Below are positions 54,802-63,896 of a DNA stretch of 64,000 bases, one piece after another. The stretch's first letter is position 1; each line of letters opens with the position of its first letter. The DNA lies in NCBI RefSeq assembly GCF_002101595.1, contig NZ_LQOM01000006.1:34577-98576 (forward strand). Reading direction: 5' to 3'. Source of the stretch: Mycobacterium celatum (GTDB lineage Bacteria > Actinomycetota > Actinomycetes > Mycobacteriales > Mycobacteriaceae). The translations under genes and the position numbers were made by a program. The notes under the pieces were generated by a model. The model saw only the letters and a program-made list of their open reading frames with translations, did no database searches and was not told the DNA's origin.

Positions 54802-56072
54802 TGGCCGACGGCACGGACGACGCCGTCGTTGCCCAGGCTGCGACAACGATCATCGGCAGGCTGGAAGACCGGCTGGCCGAGCTGACGCGTTCGACCCAGG
54901 AGTTCCTGGTCAGCGAGATCGTGGACCTGCGCGGGGATGTACAGTTGCTGCAGCTGTTGCGGGACACCGTCTCCAGCAATATCGACACGTTCTTCTCGGC
55001 CGTTCGCAACCGCATCCCGGTCGAGCACATCGAGCCGCCGGCGGCCGCACTGGAGTATGCCCGGCGGTTGGCGCAGCGCGACGTGTCGGCTAATGCGTTG
55101 GTACGCGCATACCGGCTGGGGCACCAAGAGGTGCTCAAGACCGCGCTGGAGGAGATACGTGCATCGGAGCTGGATCCGAAGCTGAGCCTGGCCGTGTACG
55201 AGCTCATCGCGACAGTCTCGTTCGGGTATATCGACCGGATTTCGCAGCTGGTGGTTGTGACCTACCAGGACGAGCGGGAACGCTGGCTGGAACGCCGGAA
55301 TACTCTGCGCGCGTTGATGGTTCACAAACTGTTGTCCGGAGCGGACGTCGACATCGATGCGATGACAACCGCAATCCGCTACCCGCTCAAGCAGAACCAC
55401 CTGGCGCTCGTGGTTTGGTGCCGCGAGTCCGAGCGTGGCGACGAGCTGGCGTCGATGGAGCGATTCGTGCACAAGCTCGCCGAATCGCTTGGCGCCCGCG
55501 ACAGTCCGTTGTTCATTTCGATCGACCACGTGACCGGCTGGGCATGGATTCCGCTGCTGGGCAAGGCGGCATCGGACACGCCGTCGCGGATTCGCGAATT
55601 TGCGAGCACGACGGCGGACGCGCCCTGGATGGCAGCGGGCAACCCGTTGCCGGGGATTGAGGGCTTCCGCCGCTCACATCAGCAGGCGCTGGATGCCCGC
55701 ACCGTGGTGACCGCCTCGGAAACGGAAGTCCCGCAGGTGATCACCGCCAGCGATCCCGGGCTCGCGGTGGCGGGGCTGGTCGCCGACAACGCCGGGGCGG
55801 CCGCGGCCTGGGTCGGGGAAGTGCTCGGCCCGCTCGCCTCTCCCACCGAGGGCGACGAACGTTTACGCGAAACACTGCGCGTGTTTCTGCGGACCGGCTC
55901 CAGCTACAAGGCCGCCGCCGAGGAGCTGCACCTGCACGTCAACTCGGTGAAGTACCGGGTTCAGCGGGCGGTCGAACGCCGCGGCCGTCCGATCGGCGAC
56001 GACCGCCTCGACGTCGAAGTCGCGCTGCTGCTGTGCCACTGGTTCGGCCCGGCAGTCCTGCGCGACGACTGA
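54801..56072 (+). CDS. PucR-type transcriptional regulator (second copy)
   Basis: ATG 54801 (GTG 54798 just before it overlaps the monooxygenase TGA) gives 423 residues. An N-terminal helical RsbR/PucR-like sensor (EFLVSEIVDLRGDVQ; ANALVRAYRLGHQEVLK) is followed by a central domain and the C-terminal HTH SSYKAAAEELHLHVNSVKYRVQRAVE. It belongs to the same superfamily as the regulator at 51805 but is not a close copy. Its stop lies directly against that of the convergent ThDP enzyme. Confidence 0.88.
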   Translation: MADGTDDAVVAQAATTIIGRLEDRLAELTRSTQEFLVSEIVDLRGDVQLLQLLRDTVSSNIDTFFSAVRNRIPVEHIEPPAAALEYARRLAQRDVSANALVRAYRLGHQEVLKTALEEIRASELDPKLSLAVYELIATVSFGYIDRISQLVVVTYQDERERWLERRNTLRALMVHKLLSGADVDIDAMTTAIRYPLKQNHLALVVWCRESERGDELASMERFVHKLAESLGARDSPLFISIDHVTGWAWIPLLGKAASDTPSRIREFASTTADAPWMAAGNPLPGIEGFRRSHQQALDARTVVTASETEVPQVITASDPGLAVAGLVADNAGAAAAWVGEVLGPLASPTEGDERLRETLRVFLRTGSSYKAAAEELHLHVNSVKYRVQRAVERRGRPIGDDRLDVEVALLLCHWFGPAVLRDD

Positions 56073-57722
56073 CTACAGCGTGCTGTCGAGTTGGCCGAGG
56101 CGCTCGGTCAACCGCAGGTTCTCCGAGTAGTCCACCGGGCAGGAGATCAGCGAGACACCCTCGTCGTCGAGAGCGGCTTTCAGTGTCGGCAGCAGCTCGT
56201 CGGCGCTTGTGATGCGGTATCCCTTGGCGCCGAAGCTTTCCGCGTAGCTCACCACGTCGGGGTTGCCGAACTTGACGTAGTAGTGGTCGCCGAGTTCGAG
56301 ATCCATCTTCCACTCGATCAGCCCGTAGCCACCGTCGTCCCAAATCAGCACTACCAGCGGGATCTTTTCGCGAACAGCGGTCTCGATCTCCTGCGAGTTC
56401 ATCAGGAACGCGCCGTCACCCACGACGGCCAACACCTTTGAATCGGGCCGGGCCAGCTTGACACCCAACGCTCCGGGCAGCGCAAACGCCATGGTGGACA
56501 AGCCATTCGAGATCAAGCAGGTGTTGCGTTCATAGGTCGGATACAGCCGGGCCATCCACATCTTGGTGGCGCCGGTGTCCACCAGGACCACGTCGTTGCG
56601 GCCCAGCGCGGCACGGGTATCGGCGACGACCCGCTGCGGAGCCAACGGGAAACGCGAATCCTGTTGTCCGCGAGCGAATTCCTCGGCGAGGAGATCACAC
56701 CCTGGAGCCGCGGCGTCGGTGCTGAAGCGGTGTCCCGCAAGCGCGTCGGTGAGCGCGTCGAGCGAGGCGCTGATGTCACCGATGATGCCGACGGCCACCG
56801 GGTAGTGCACGTCGACCTCGGCGGGGAACCGGTGAATGTGGATGATCTGTTTGTCGCCGTTCGGATTGATCTGCACCGGGTCGAACTCCTGCAGCTCGTA
56901 CCCGACTGCGACCACGACGTCGGCGTTGTCGAAACCGAAGTTGACGTAGTCGTGCCGCATGAAACCCATGGTCCCGATGCTGTTCGGATGGTCGTCGGGC
57001 ATCACGCCCTTGCCGTGAAAGGTGTTGGCGACCGGGATCGCGAGCTCGCCGGAGAACCGGACCAGGGCAGCGGTGGCGTCGTTGCGGGCCGCGCCGTGGC
57101 CGGCCAGCACCACCGGCCGTTTCGCGGTGCGAAGGATGTCGGCCGCGCGCTGCACCTGTCCCTCGGCCGGCGCCTCGGCGCGGGGGACATTGCGCGGCAA
57201 CGGCTTCAGGTCTGAATAGTCGGCGGTATCTGTATCTATGTCTTCAGGCACCGCCAGATAAACCGCCGCCGGGCGTTCGGCCTCGGCCAGCTTGAACGCT
57301 TTGCGAAACATCTCCGGGATCGCACGCGCGGTGGGCACGCCGTCTGCCCAGCGAGTGATCGGTGCGAACATCGACACGAGGTCGACGTACTGGTGTGACT
57401 CCTTGTACTCCCGGTCATGGCCGACCTGGGCGGAGATCGCGACCATCGGCGTGCTGTTGGTGGTGGCGTCGGCGACCCCGAGCTGCATGTTGATGGCACC
57501 CGGACCCAAGGTGGTGGAGACCACCGCGGCGCGGCCGGTCACCCGCCCGTACATCTCGGCCATGAACGCCGCCGCCTGCTCGTGGCGGGTCAGCACGTAG
57601 CGGATGTCGGAGTCGGCCAGTGCCTGCACGAAGCGGATGTTCTCCTCACCCGGTATGCCGAACACCACCGACACACCCTCGTTTTCCAGGCACTTCACCA
57701 TCAGCTGGGCGGCGCTACTCAC
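56073..57722 (-). CDS. Acetolactate-synthase-like thiamine-diphosphate enzyme
   Basis: GTG 57722 (GTG 57731 possible) gives about 549 residues. Present are VVFGIPGEENIRFVQAL, the ThDP-activating Glu in TRHEQAAAFMAEMYGR, and the cofactor motif VVGDGAFLMNSQEIETAV ending IWDDGGYGLIEWK. Asp in place of the usual Asn-Asn there recalls catabolic, FAD-independent acetolactate synthases. No regulatory small subunit is adjacent, which also fits a catabolic type. It diverges from gabD1 with a 60-bp gap. In-frame sequence upstream to 58604 is the shadow of gabD1. Confidence 0.85.
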   Translation of the reverse strand: MSSAAQLMVKCLENEGVSVVFGIPGEENIRFVQALADSDIRYVLTRHEQAAAFMAEMYGRVTGRAAVVSTTLGPGAINMQLGVADATTNSTPMVAISAQVGHDREYKESHQYVDLVSMFAPITRWADGVPTARAIPEMFRKAFKLAEAERPAAVYLAVPEDIDTDTADYSDLKPLPRNVPRAEAPAEGQVQRAADILRTAKRPVVLAGHGAARNDATAALVRFSGELAIPVANTFHGKGVMPDDHPNSIGTMGFMRHDYVNFGFDNADVVVAVGYELQEFDPVQINPNGDKQIIHIHRFPAEVDVHYPVAVGIIGDISASLDALTDALAGHRFSTDAAAPGCDLLAEEFARGQQDSRFPLAPQRVVADTRAALGRNDVVLVDTGATKMWMARLYPTYERNTCLISNGLSTMAFALPGALGVKLARPDSKVLAVVGDGAFLMNSQEIETAVREKIPLVVLIWDDGGYGLIEWKMDLELGDHYYVKFGNPDVVSYAESFGAKGYRITSADELLPTLKAALDDEGVSLISCPVDYSENLRLTERLGQLDSTL

Positions 57723-57782
57723 ACTCCCCACAGTAGTGGCAGGCTGGAGGGCGGAATCCGTCCAGCGCTCGAGGAGGCCCAG

Positions 57783-59198
57783 GTGTCCATCGCCACGATC
57801 AACCCCGCCACCGGAGAGACGGTCAAGACCTTCACCCCGGCGACAGCCGAGGAAATCGACGCCGCCATTGCCCGCGCGCACGACCGGTTCGCCGAATACC
57901 GTCGCACTAGCTACGCGCAGCGTGCCGAGTGGACGAACGCGACGGCGGATCTGCTGGAGGCCGAAGCCGACCAGGTCGCGGCGATGATGACGCTGGAGAT
58001 GGGCAAAACGCTTAAAGCGGCCAAAGCCGAGGTACTGAAGTGCGCCAAGGGGTTTCGTTACTACGCAGAAAACACCGAGAAGCTGCTCGCGGACGAGCCT
58101 GCCGACGGCAAAGCGGTGGGCGCGACCAAGGCGTACACGCGCTACCAGCCGCTGGGCGTCGTACTGGCGGTGATGCCGTGGAACTTCCCGCTGTGGCAGG
58201 CGGTACGCTTCGCCGCGCCGGCGCTGATGGCCGGCAACGTCGGGATCCTCAAGCACGCGTCCAACGTGCCGCAGACCGCGTTGTATCTCTCCGACGTCAT
58301 CCGTCGCGGCGGCTTCCCGGAGGGCTGCTTCCAGACGCTGCTGGTCCCGTCGAGCGCGGTCGAGGACATCCTGCGTGATCCGCGGGTGGCGGCCGCGACC
58401 CTGACCGGCAGCGAACCGGCCGGTCAATCGGTCGGAGCCATCGCCGGCGACGAGATCAAGCCGACGGTGCTGGAGCTCGGCGGCAGCGACCCGTTCATCG
58501 TGATGCCGTCCGCCGATCTCGACGCGGCGGTGTCCACCGCAGTCACCGCACGGGTGCAGAACAACGGCCAATCCTGCATCGCAGCCAAACGCTTCATCGT
58601 CCACACCGACGTCTACGACGAGTTCGTGGACAAGTTCGTCGAGAAGATGGCCGCTTTACGGGTGGGCGACCCGACCGACCCGGACACCGACGTCGGCCCG
58701 CTTGCCACCGAGTCCGGCCGCGCCGACGTCGAGAAGCTGGTCGACGAGGCCGCTGCAGCGGGTGCCGTAATTCGTTGCGGCGGAAAACGAGTCGACGGGC
58801 CGGGCTGGTTCTACCCGCCGACGGTGATCACCGACATCACCCGCGACATGCCGATCTTCTACGAGGAGGTGTTCGGGCCGGTCGCGTCGGTGTACCGGGT
58901 GGCCGACATCGACGAGGCACTCGAGATCGCCAACGCCACCACCTTCGGGCTGGGCTCCAACGCGTGGACCCGCGACGAGTCGGAGATCAGCCGTTTTGTC
59001 GATGACATCGAAGCAGGGCAGGTCTTCATCAACGGGATGACGGTGTCCTACCCCGAGCTGCCGTTCGGTGGCGTCAAACGATCCGGGTACGGCCGCGAGC
59101 TGGCCGGCCATGGAATCCGGGAATTCTGCAACGCCAAGACCGTCTGGATCGGGTCAGCGGACAGCGGTGACGCCGGCGGCGGGTCGAAGGTCGAGTAG
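57783..59198 (+). CDS. gabD1: Succinate-semialdehyde dehydrogenase GabD1
   Basis: GTG 57783, preceded by GAGGAGGCCCAG, gives 471 residues. Catalytic elements: [21 protein letters not shown], the Glu of [11 protein letters not shown] and the nucleophile Cys in [12 protein letters not shown]. It oxidises succinic semialdehyde to succinate with NADP+. It is the counterpart of Rv0234c, convergent with the R2-like oxidase gene, and marks the return to the M. tuberculosis-like order after the accessory block. Confidence 0.93.
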   Translation: MSIATINPATGETVKTFTPATAEEIDAAIARAHDRFAEYRRTSYAQRAEWTNATADLLEAEADQVAAMMTLEMGKTLKAAKAEVLKCAKGFRYYAENTEKLLADEPADGKAVGATKAYTRYQPLGVVLAVMPWNFPLWQAVRFAAPALMAGNVGILKHASNVPQTALYLSDVIRRGGFPEGCFQTLLVPSSAVEDILRDPRVAAATLTGSEPAGQSVGAIAGDEIKPTVLELGGSDPFIVMPSADLDAAVSTAVTARVQNNGQSCIAAKRFIVHTDVYDEFVDKFVEKMAALRVGDPTDPDTDVGPLATESGRADVEKLVDEAAAAGAVIRCGGKRVDGPGWFYPPTVITDITRDMPIFYEEVFGPVASVYRVADIDEALEIANATTFGLGSNAWTRDESEISRFVDDIEAGQVFINGMTVSYPELPFGGVKRSGYGRELAGHGIREFCNAKTVWIGSADSGDAGGGSKVE

Positions 59199-59293
59199 CA
59201 GTTCGCCGGCGATCGCTGCACCGAGATTGACGCTTTGCAGAGAAAGTTCGAGAGGCGACCTGCAAAACGTCGATCTCGGTGAAGCAGTCGGCG

Positions 59294-60235
59294 CTATGCG
59301 GAGGCGGCCAGGACCCGTTGGTCCTCGTCGGCGAAGGTGTCCTCCAACTGCAGCGGCGAGTAGTCGAGGTCGATCTCCTCGACCGGGCGGCCGCGGGCGC
59401 TGCTGATCGTGCCGAACCGTCGCATGCCCTTGTCGCTGGCGTAGGCCAGGAACTCTTCGGTGGATAGGCCGAACGGAATGTCGGGGGCATACAGGGCAAA
59501 GCCCTCTTCGGTGAGCCGCAGCGCCAACGGCATCAACTCGTTCATCCGCGTTTCGAACACCGTCCAATTGGCGTCGTCGGCGGCGACGTGGCGCCGGCAG
59601 GTGAACGTGCCCCACGCCATGTGGCGCCGCTCGTCGTCGCCGATGTGCCGGACCAGTGCCTGCATTCCGGGCAGGATGCCGCGTTCCACGCAGATCTTGT
59701 GCCAGGCGTAGTAGCCGGTCAGTGCCAACATGCCCTCGACGATGTGGTTGTAGGTCACCGACGCCCGGACTTGAGCCGCCGGTGAGGGATCGACCGACAG
59801 CGCGTCGAGCGACTGCGGAAGTTCCTCGTTGAACATTTGCCGATAGGCCGGCAGGTCGTCGAAGTAGCTGTGCAGGTCGGCGTCGATCCCGACGGCATCG
59901 AGCCACCGCCGGAACACCGACACATGTTTGGCTTCCTCGAAGGCGAACTGGGTCAGATACATCTCGTCGCCCAATCGGCCTTCGGCGCGCATCGCGCCCA
60001 TGAAGGGCTGGATGTCCTTGGTGACCGCTTCCTCGCCGGCGATGAACTCGGCGCACAGCCGGGTGGCGTAGTCGCGTTCACGGTCCGAGAGCTTCTCCCA
60101 GTCCGCGCGGTCGCGGGAGAAGTCGATATCGGCCGGGTCCCAGAATTTCGCGTTGCCGCCGGCAAAGAGCTTGAGCGGCAAGCTATCCCAGTTGAGGCCG
60201 CCAGCGGCCAGCGAGCCGTATCGTGTCCGTGTCAT
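59294..60235 (-). CDS. R2-like ligand-binding oxidase (R2lox)
   Basis: The 313-residue ferritin-fold protein is annotated NrdB in older genomes. All metal ligands known for the M. tuberculosis protein (Rv0233) are at the same numbers: Glu68, Glu101, His104, Glu167, Glu202 and His205. The cross-link pair Val71 and Tyr162 is also present. R2lox carries a Mn/Fe cofactor and binds a long-chain fatty-acid-like ligand; it does not support ribonucleotide reduction. Its ATG overlaps the stop of the TetR gene, so the two are coupled. Confidence 0.95.
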   Translation of the reverse strand: MTRTRYGSLAAGGLNWDSLPLKLFAGGNAKFWDPADIDFSRDRADWEKLSDRERDYATRLCAEFIAGEEAVTKDIQPFMGAMRAEGRLGDEMYLTQFAFEEAKHVSVFRRWLDAVGIDADLHSYFDDLPAYRQMFNEELPQSLDALSVDPSPAAQVRASVTYNHIVEGMLALTGYYAWHKICVERGILPGMQALVRHIGDDERRHMAWGTFTCRRHVAADDANWTVFETRMNELMPLALRLTEEGFALYAPDIPFGLSTEEFLAYASDKGMRRFGTISSARGRPVEEIDLDYSPLQLEDTFADEDQRVLAASA

Positions 60236-60900
60236 GCGTTGACCTCCTTGATAGTTGGCTGGCCGGCGAAGGCTGCCGCCAGCACGGCGACCAGCCTGCG
60301 CACCGCCAGCGCCGGTTGCTCCGGCGTGGGCTCGTCGAGCCCGAGGACCGGGTCCATGCCTCGCACATAGGGCGCGAGCGCCAGGTGCGGAAAGATCAGC
60401 AACATCAACGACAGCAACGCGTCGGTGTCCGCATCCGCCCGCAGGTCGCCGCGGACCTGCGCGTCACGCACCAGCGGCCTGAGCACTTCGAGGTAGTGCC
60501 GGTGGATGACGGTCCGCACACTGACGCGGGCGTCGGTGTCGACCTCCAGGCTGGCGGCGGCATGCAGCGAACGTTCCCGCGGATGGTCGGCGAAGTAGGC
60601 GACCCAGTCGTCGAGCAGGTCGGTGAGGAACTCGAAAAACGGTCTGCTCGGGTCGAGTTCGCGGATGCGGTCCTCCATGTAGGAGCGCACGCGCTGGCTA
60701 CCGACGTCGGCGATGAATGCGTAGAGGTCGCGCTTGTCCGCGAAGTATTGGAACAAGCTGCCCTTGGCGACGCCGGCGCGCCGGGCGATGACGTTGAGGC
60801 TGCCGCGGGAAAACCCGTGCGCGCCGAATTCCGCCTCGGCGGCTTCTATCACGGCTGCTCGACGAGCCGGGTCGACGCGGGCCCACGTCACCGTCGGCAT
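60232..60900 (-). CDS. TetR-family regulator upstream of R2lox (Rv0232-like)
   Basis: The 222-residue protein has the [33 protein letters not shown] at about 35-65 and a helical ligand domain. ATG 60900 is followed without gap by R2lox (ATGA overlap), so it probably controls its own operon. A perfect 15-bp palindrome, ATGACCA-C-TGGTCAT, lies 20 bp upstream. Since R2lox binds lipid-like ligands, a fatty-acid-type inducer is conceivable. Confidence 0.9.
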   Translation of the reverse strand: MPTVTWARVDPARRAAVIEAAEAEFGAHGFSRGSLNVIARRAGVAKGSLFQYFADKRDLYAFIADVGSQRVRSYMEDRIRELDPSRPFFEFLTDLLDDWVAYFADHPRERSLHAAASLEVDTDARVSVRTVIHRHYLEVLRPLVRDAQVRGDLRADADTDALLSLMLLIFPHLALAPYVRGMDPVLGLDEPTPEQPALAVRRLVAVLAAAFAGQPTIKEVNA

Positions 60901-60919
60901 CGGTCCCTCCTAGCGGTCG

Positions 60920-60934
60920 ATGACCACTGGTCAT
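60920..60934. promoter_or_regulatory. Palindromic TetR operator ATGACCA-C-TGGTCAT
   Basis: The 15-bp dyad is perfect. It lies 20 bp upstream of the tetR start and 45 bp upstream of the divergent methyltransferase start, so one repressor could control both. The position and TGACCA/TGGTCA arms fit a TetR auto-operator. Confidence 0.6.
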
Positions 60935-60978
60935 GCTAGTGTGACGCGGCTCACTCTTCAAGGTGCGATGATGCTCGG

Positions 60979-61744
60979 GTGGATCGGGCGTTCGACGACC
61001 TTGTGGCCGAGGCCGATTCGGTATCGGTCGCGGGCTGGGACTCTTCCTGGCTGGAGGGCCGGGCCGCCGAAGAGCGACCATCCTGGGGGTACCAACGGCT
61101 GCTTCGGGCTCGGCTCGCTGAGGTGCAGTCTGCATTGGACATCTATACCGGCGGGGGCGAAGGTCTTAGCCGGCGCTGGACCCTTCCCCCCGACGATTGC
61201 TGCCACCGAGCCGTGGCCGCCGAACATCGCCCTGGCCACCCGGCTACTCCATCCGCTGGGTGTGGTCGTGGTTTCCACCGGTGACGAACCGCCACTTCCG
61301 TTCGCCGAGGCCGCATTCGACCTGGTGACCAGTCGGCATCCGTCGGCCGTGTGGTGGGACGAGATCGCCCGGGTACTCAGGCCAGGCGGTACCTATTTCG
61401 CCCAACATGTCGGCGTTATCTACCTGCGCAAACTGATTGAATACTTTGTGGGGCCGCAGCCGCAGACGCGGATCCGTGGGCAATTGAACCCGGATACCGT
61501 CGACGACGAGGTCGCGGCAGCCGGACTGGAAGTAGTCGACTTGCGCCACGAGCAGATACAGCTTGAATTCTTCGACGTCGGCGCCGTCATTTATTTCCTG
61601 CGCAAGCTGAGTTGGGTCGTCCCGGACTTCGCAGTCGACAAATACCGCGACAAGCTACTCAGAATGCACCAGGAGATCGACGCCAACGGAGCTTTCGTCA
61701 CCCACAGCTCACGAGTACTGATAGAAGCGCGGAAGGCGGGGTAA
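60979..61744 (+). pseudogene. SAM-dependent methyltransferase with a +1 frameshift
   Basis: GTG 60979 begins a protein matching the start of a class-I methyltransferase (RPSWGYQRLLRARLAEVQSALDIYTGGGE). The frame is then lost, and the homologous continuation (VLAGAGPFPPTIAATEPWPPN, later DLVTSRHPSAVWWDEIARVLRPGGTYFAQHVG) is in another frame ending at 61744. Removing one G, from the G5 run at 61153-61157 or the GG at 61162-61163, restores about 254 continuous residues across the SAM motif. It is a recent pseudogene or a sequence error. Confidence 0.8.
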
Positions 61745-61767
61745 AGCTTCACGGAAAGAGATCAGCG

Positions 61768-62823
61768 GTGAGCCAGCCACATCCACCACGGAGCGCGATC
61801 ATCGGCGCCGGCATGGTCGGCTCGGTGCATGCGCACGCCGTCCATCGAGCGGGCGGAAAGCTCGCGGCGATCTGTGGCAGTACGCCGCAAAGCAGTCAGC
61901 GCTCGGCGCAGCGCCTCGGGGCCGAACGCGCAGCCACTACAGAAGAGATCTTCGCTGCTGATGACGTCGACGTCGTGCACATCTGCACACGGAACAACCT
62001 GCACCTGGAGCAAGCCGCCGCGGCCCTGGCCGCGGTGAAGCACGTCATCTGTGAAAAGCCTTTGGCCACAACAGTTGCCGACGCCGCCGCCCTCGTCGAC
62101 GCCGCCGATAGCGCCCGCACAGTTGCGGCCGTGTCATTCATTTACCGTTTCTACCCGATGGTGCGGGAGGCTCGTTGCCGGATCGCCGATGCGCCGGTGT
62201 GGCTCATGCACGGTGGCTACGTGCAAGACCATATGGCCAAGGCCGATCCGAAGGGCTGGCGATCCGACCCGACACAATGCGGTGTTTCGATGACATTCGC
62301 GGACATCGGCTCGCATTGGTGTGACCTGATGGAGTTCGTTACCGGTCATCGCATCAGCTCTGTCATAGCAACTGAGGCCACCGCACCGCAGGGCGACGGT
62401 GCGGTGGTGGCTTTTCGCACCAACCGAGGCGCGATCGGAAGTGTCGTCGTCAGTCAGGCGTCGCCGGGCCGAAAAAACCAGTTGTCCTTCTCATTCGACA
62501 GCCGTGAGACGGCGGTGCAATTCGACCAGGAATATCCCGATGAGCTCATCATCGGCGGGCTGCACGCTAACACGGTGCTATCGCGCGACGGAGATGCGCT
62601 CGATCCACGCAGCGCACGCTACTCTGTGCTGCCGCCGGGACATCCCCAGGGATACCAGGATTGCTTCAACTTGTTTGTCGCCGACGTGTACGAGACCATC
62701 CGCATCGGGACCGCACCGGAAGGGCTGCCGGTGTTCGCGGATGGCTTGCGGTCAGCCAAGATTCACGCCGCGGTAGCCGCCTCGGTGTCCAGCGGCACCT
62801 GGACCGAAGTCGAACCGCTATGA
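61768..62823 (+). CDS. Gfo/Idh/MocA-family oxidoreductase (first of two)
   Basis: GTG 61768, preceded by GGAAAGAG, gives 351 residues. The NAD(P) fold starts SAIIGAGMVGSVHAHAV; the family EKP motif is in HVICEKPLATT, and the C-terminal domain has the substrate-site MTFADIGSHWCDLMEFV with its His. The family oxidises or reduces sugars, inositols and related polyols. It overlaps the next gene by 4 bp (ATGA), so the pair probably acts in one pathway. The substrate is unknown. Confidence 0.88.
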   Translation: MSQPHPPRSAIIGAGMVGSVHAHAVHRAGGKLAAICGSTPQSSQRSAQRLGAERAATTEEIFAADDVDVVHICTRNNLHLEQAAAALAAVKHVICEKPLATTVADAAALVDAADSARTVAAVSFIYRFYPMVREARCRIADAPVWLMHGGYVQDHMAKADPKGWRSDPTQCGVSMTFADIGSHWCDLMEFVTGHRISSVIATEATAPQGDGAVVAFRTNRGAIGSVVVSQASPGRKNQLSFSFDSRETAVQFDQEYPDELIIGGLHANTVLSRDGDALDPRSARYSVLPPGHPQGYQDCFNLFVADVYETIRIGTAPEGLPVFADGLRSAKIHAAVAASVSSGTWTEVEPL

Positions 62824-63797
62824 GCACCGCGCCGGTGCGCCTCGCCCTCATCGGGCTGGGCAACATGGGCATGGAGCACCTGGCGATCTTCGCAAGCCTG
62901 CAGCCGCGGGCACATATCCGTGCACTGGCCGACAGCCATGCTCCGTTCGCCGAACGCGCCGCTGCTGCTGTGCCGACCGCAGCCGTTTACCACGACCCGT
63001 TGGACTGCGTGAACAATGCCGACGTCGACGCGGTTGTGGTGGCGACCGCTGACAACACTCACCACGAGATCGTCGAAGCGTGCATCGCCCGTGGCCTGTT
63101 TGTGTTCTGCGAGAAGCCACTTACCACGTCGGCTGACCGGTCGTTGCGGTTGGTCAACGCCGAACGGGCCACTGGTCGGCGACTGGTGCAGGTCGACTAC
63201 ATGCGCCGTTACGACGCCGATTACCAGGATGTCTACCGCGCGCTGCAGTCCGGCCGCATCGGTGAACCAGTTCTGATCAGTCAGCGCCACCGTAATCCGC
63301 TGGCGGTCATCAACTTTGACGAGCAACAGCTCATCACGAGCTCTGCGTCCCACGACATCGACGTGTTCCGCTGGCTGTGCGGCGAGGACGTCAGCGAGGT
63401 TTCCGCCATCGCCAAGGCCAGCCGCGACGAATCCACCGTGTTCGTGGTCCTCACGCTGACCTCGCAGTCGGGCGTGCTTGGCATTATGGAGCTCGGCCGT
63501 GGACCGGGGCTGGACTACGACATCGGCTGCGAGATCGTCGGCAGCTCCGGCGTACTCACCCTCGCCTCGCCCACACCGACCGACAGCTCAGCCGATGGCG
63601 ATGCCCCGCTGCCCGAGGCCTGGATGCAACGTTTCCACCGGGCGTATCGCTCGCAGGACGCCGCATGGCTCGCCGGCGTGGTCGGCGGTTCATTCACGGG
63701 AGCCTCGAGCTACGACGGATACGCCACGAACGTTGTCATCGATGCCGCTTTAGCTTCGCTGGCCAGCGGTCGCCCGCAGTCGGTACGGCAGACGTGA
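62820..63797 (+). CDS. Gfo/Idh/MocA-family oxidoreductase (second of two)
   Basis: The 325-residue protein has the dinucleotide fold LALIGLGNMGMEHLAIF, the EKP motif in FVFCEKPLTTSADR and the C-terminal His of SSASHDIDVFRWLCGED. It resembles inositol-2-dehydrogenase-type members more than its partner does. It is coupled to the first gene by an ATGA overlap. No transporter or inositol isomerase gene is visible to fix the substrate. Confidence 0.88.
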   Translation: MSTAPVRLALIGLGNMGMEHLAIFASLQPRAHIRALADSHAPFAERAAAAVPTAAVYHDPLDCVNNADVDAVVVATADNTHHEIVEACIARGLFVFCEKPLTTSADRSLRLVNAERATGRRLVQVDYMRRYDADYQDVYRALQSGRIGEPVLISQRHRNPLAVINFDEQQLITSSASHDIDVFRWLCGEDVSEVSAIAKASRDESTVFVVLTLTSQSGVLGIMELGRGPGLDYDIGCEIVGSSGVLTLASPTPTDSSADGDAPLPEAWMQRFHRAYRSQDAAWLAGVVGGSFTGASSYDGYATNVVIDAALASLASGRPQSVRQT

Positions 63798-63896
63798 GGT
63801 CGGGGGTCTGACGTCCCAACCAATTTGGTGTCCATGCTGACGCCGCAGCGCGGTTGGCGGCGGTGGCTTGTCGGACCTGGCTGTAATGATGCGGTT

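Noticed and set aside
57783..58604. N-terminal extension of the acetolactate-synthase-like gene across gabD1
   Set aside because: It is antisense to the N-terminal half of gabD1; the enzyme homology begins at about 57722.
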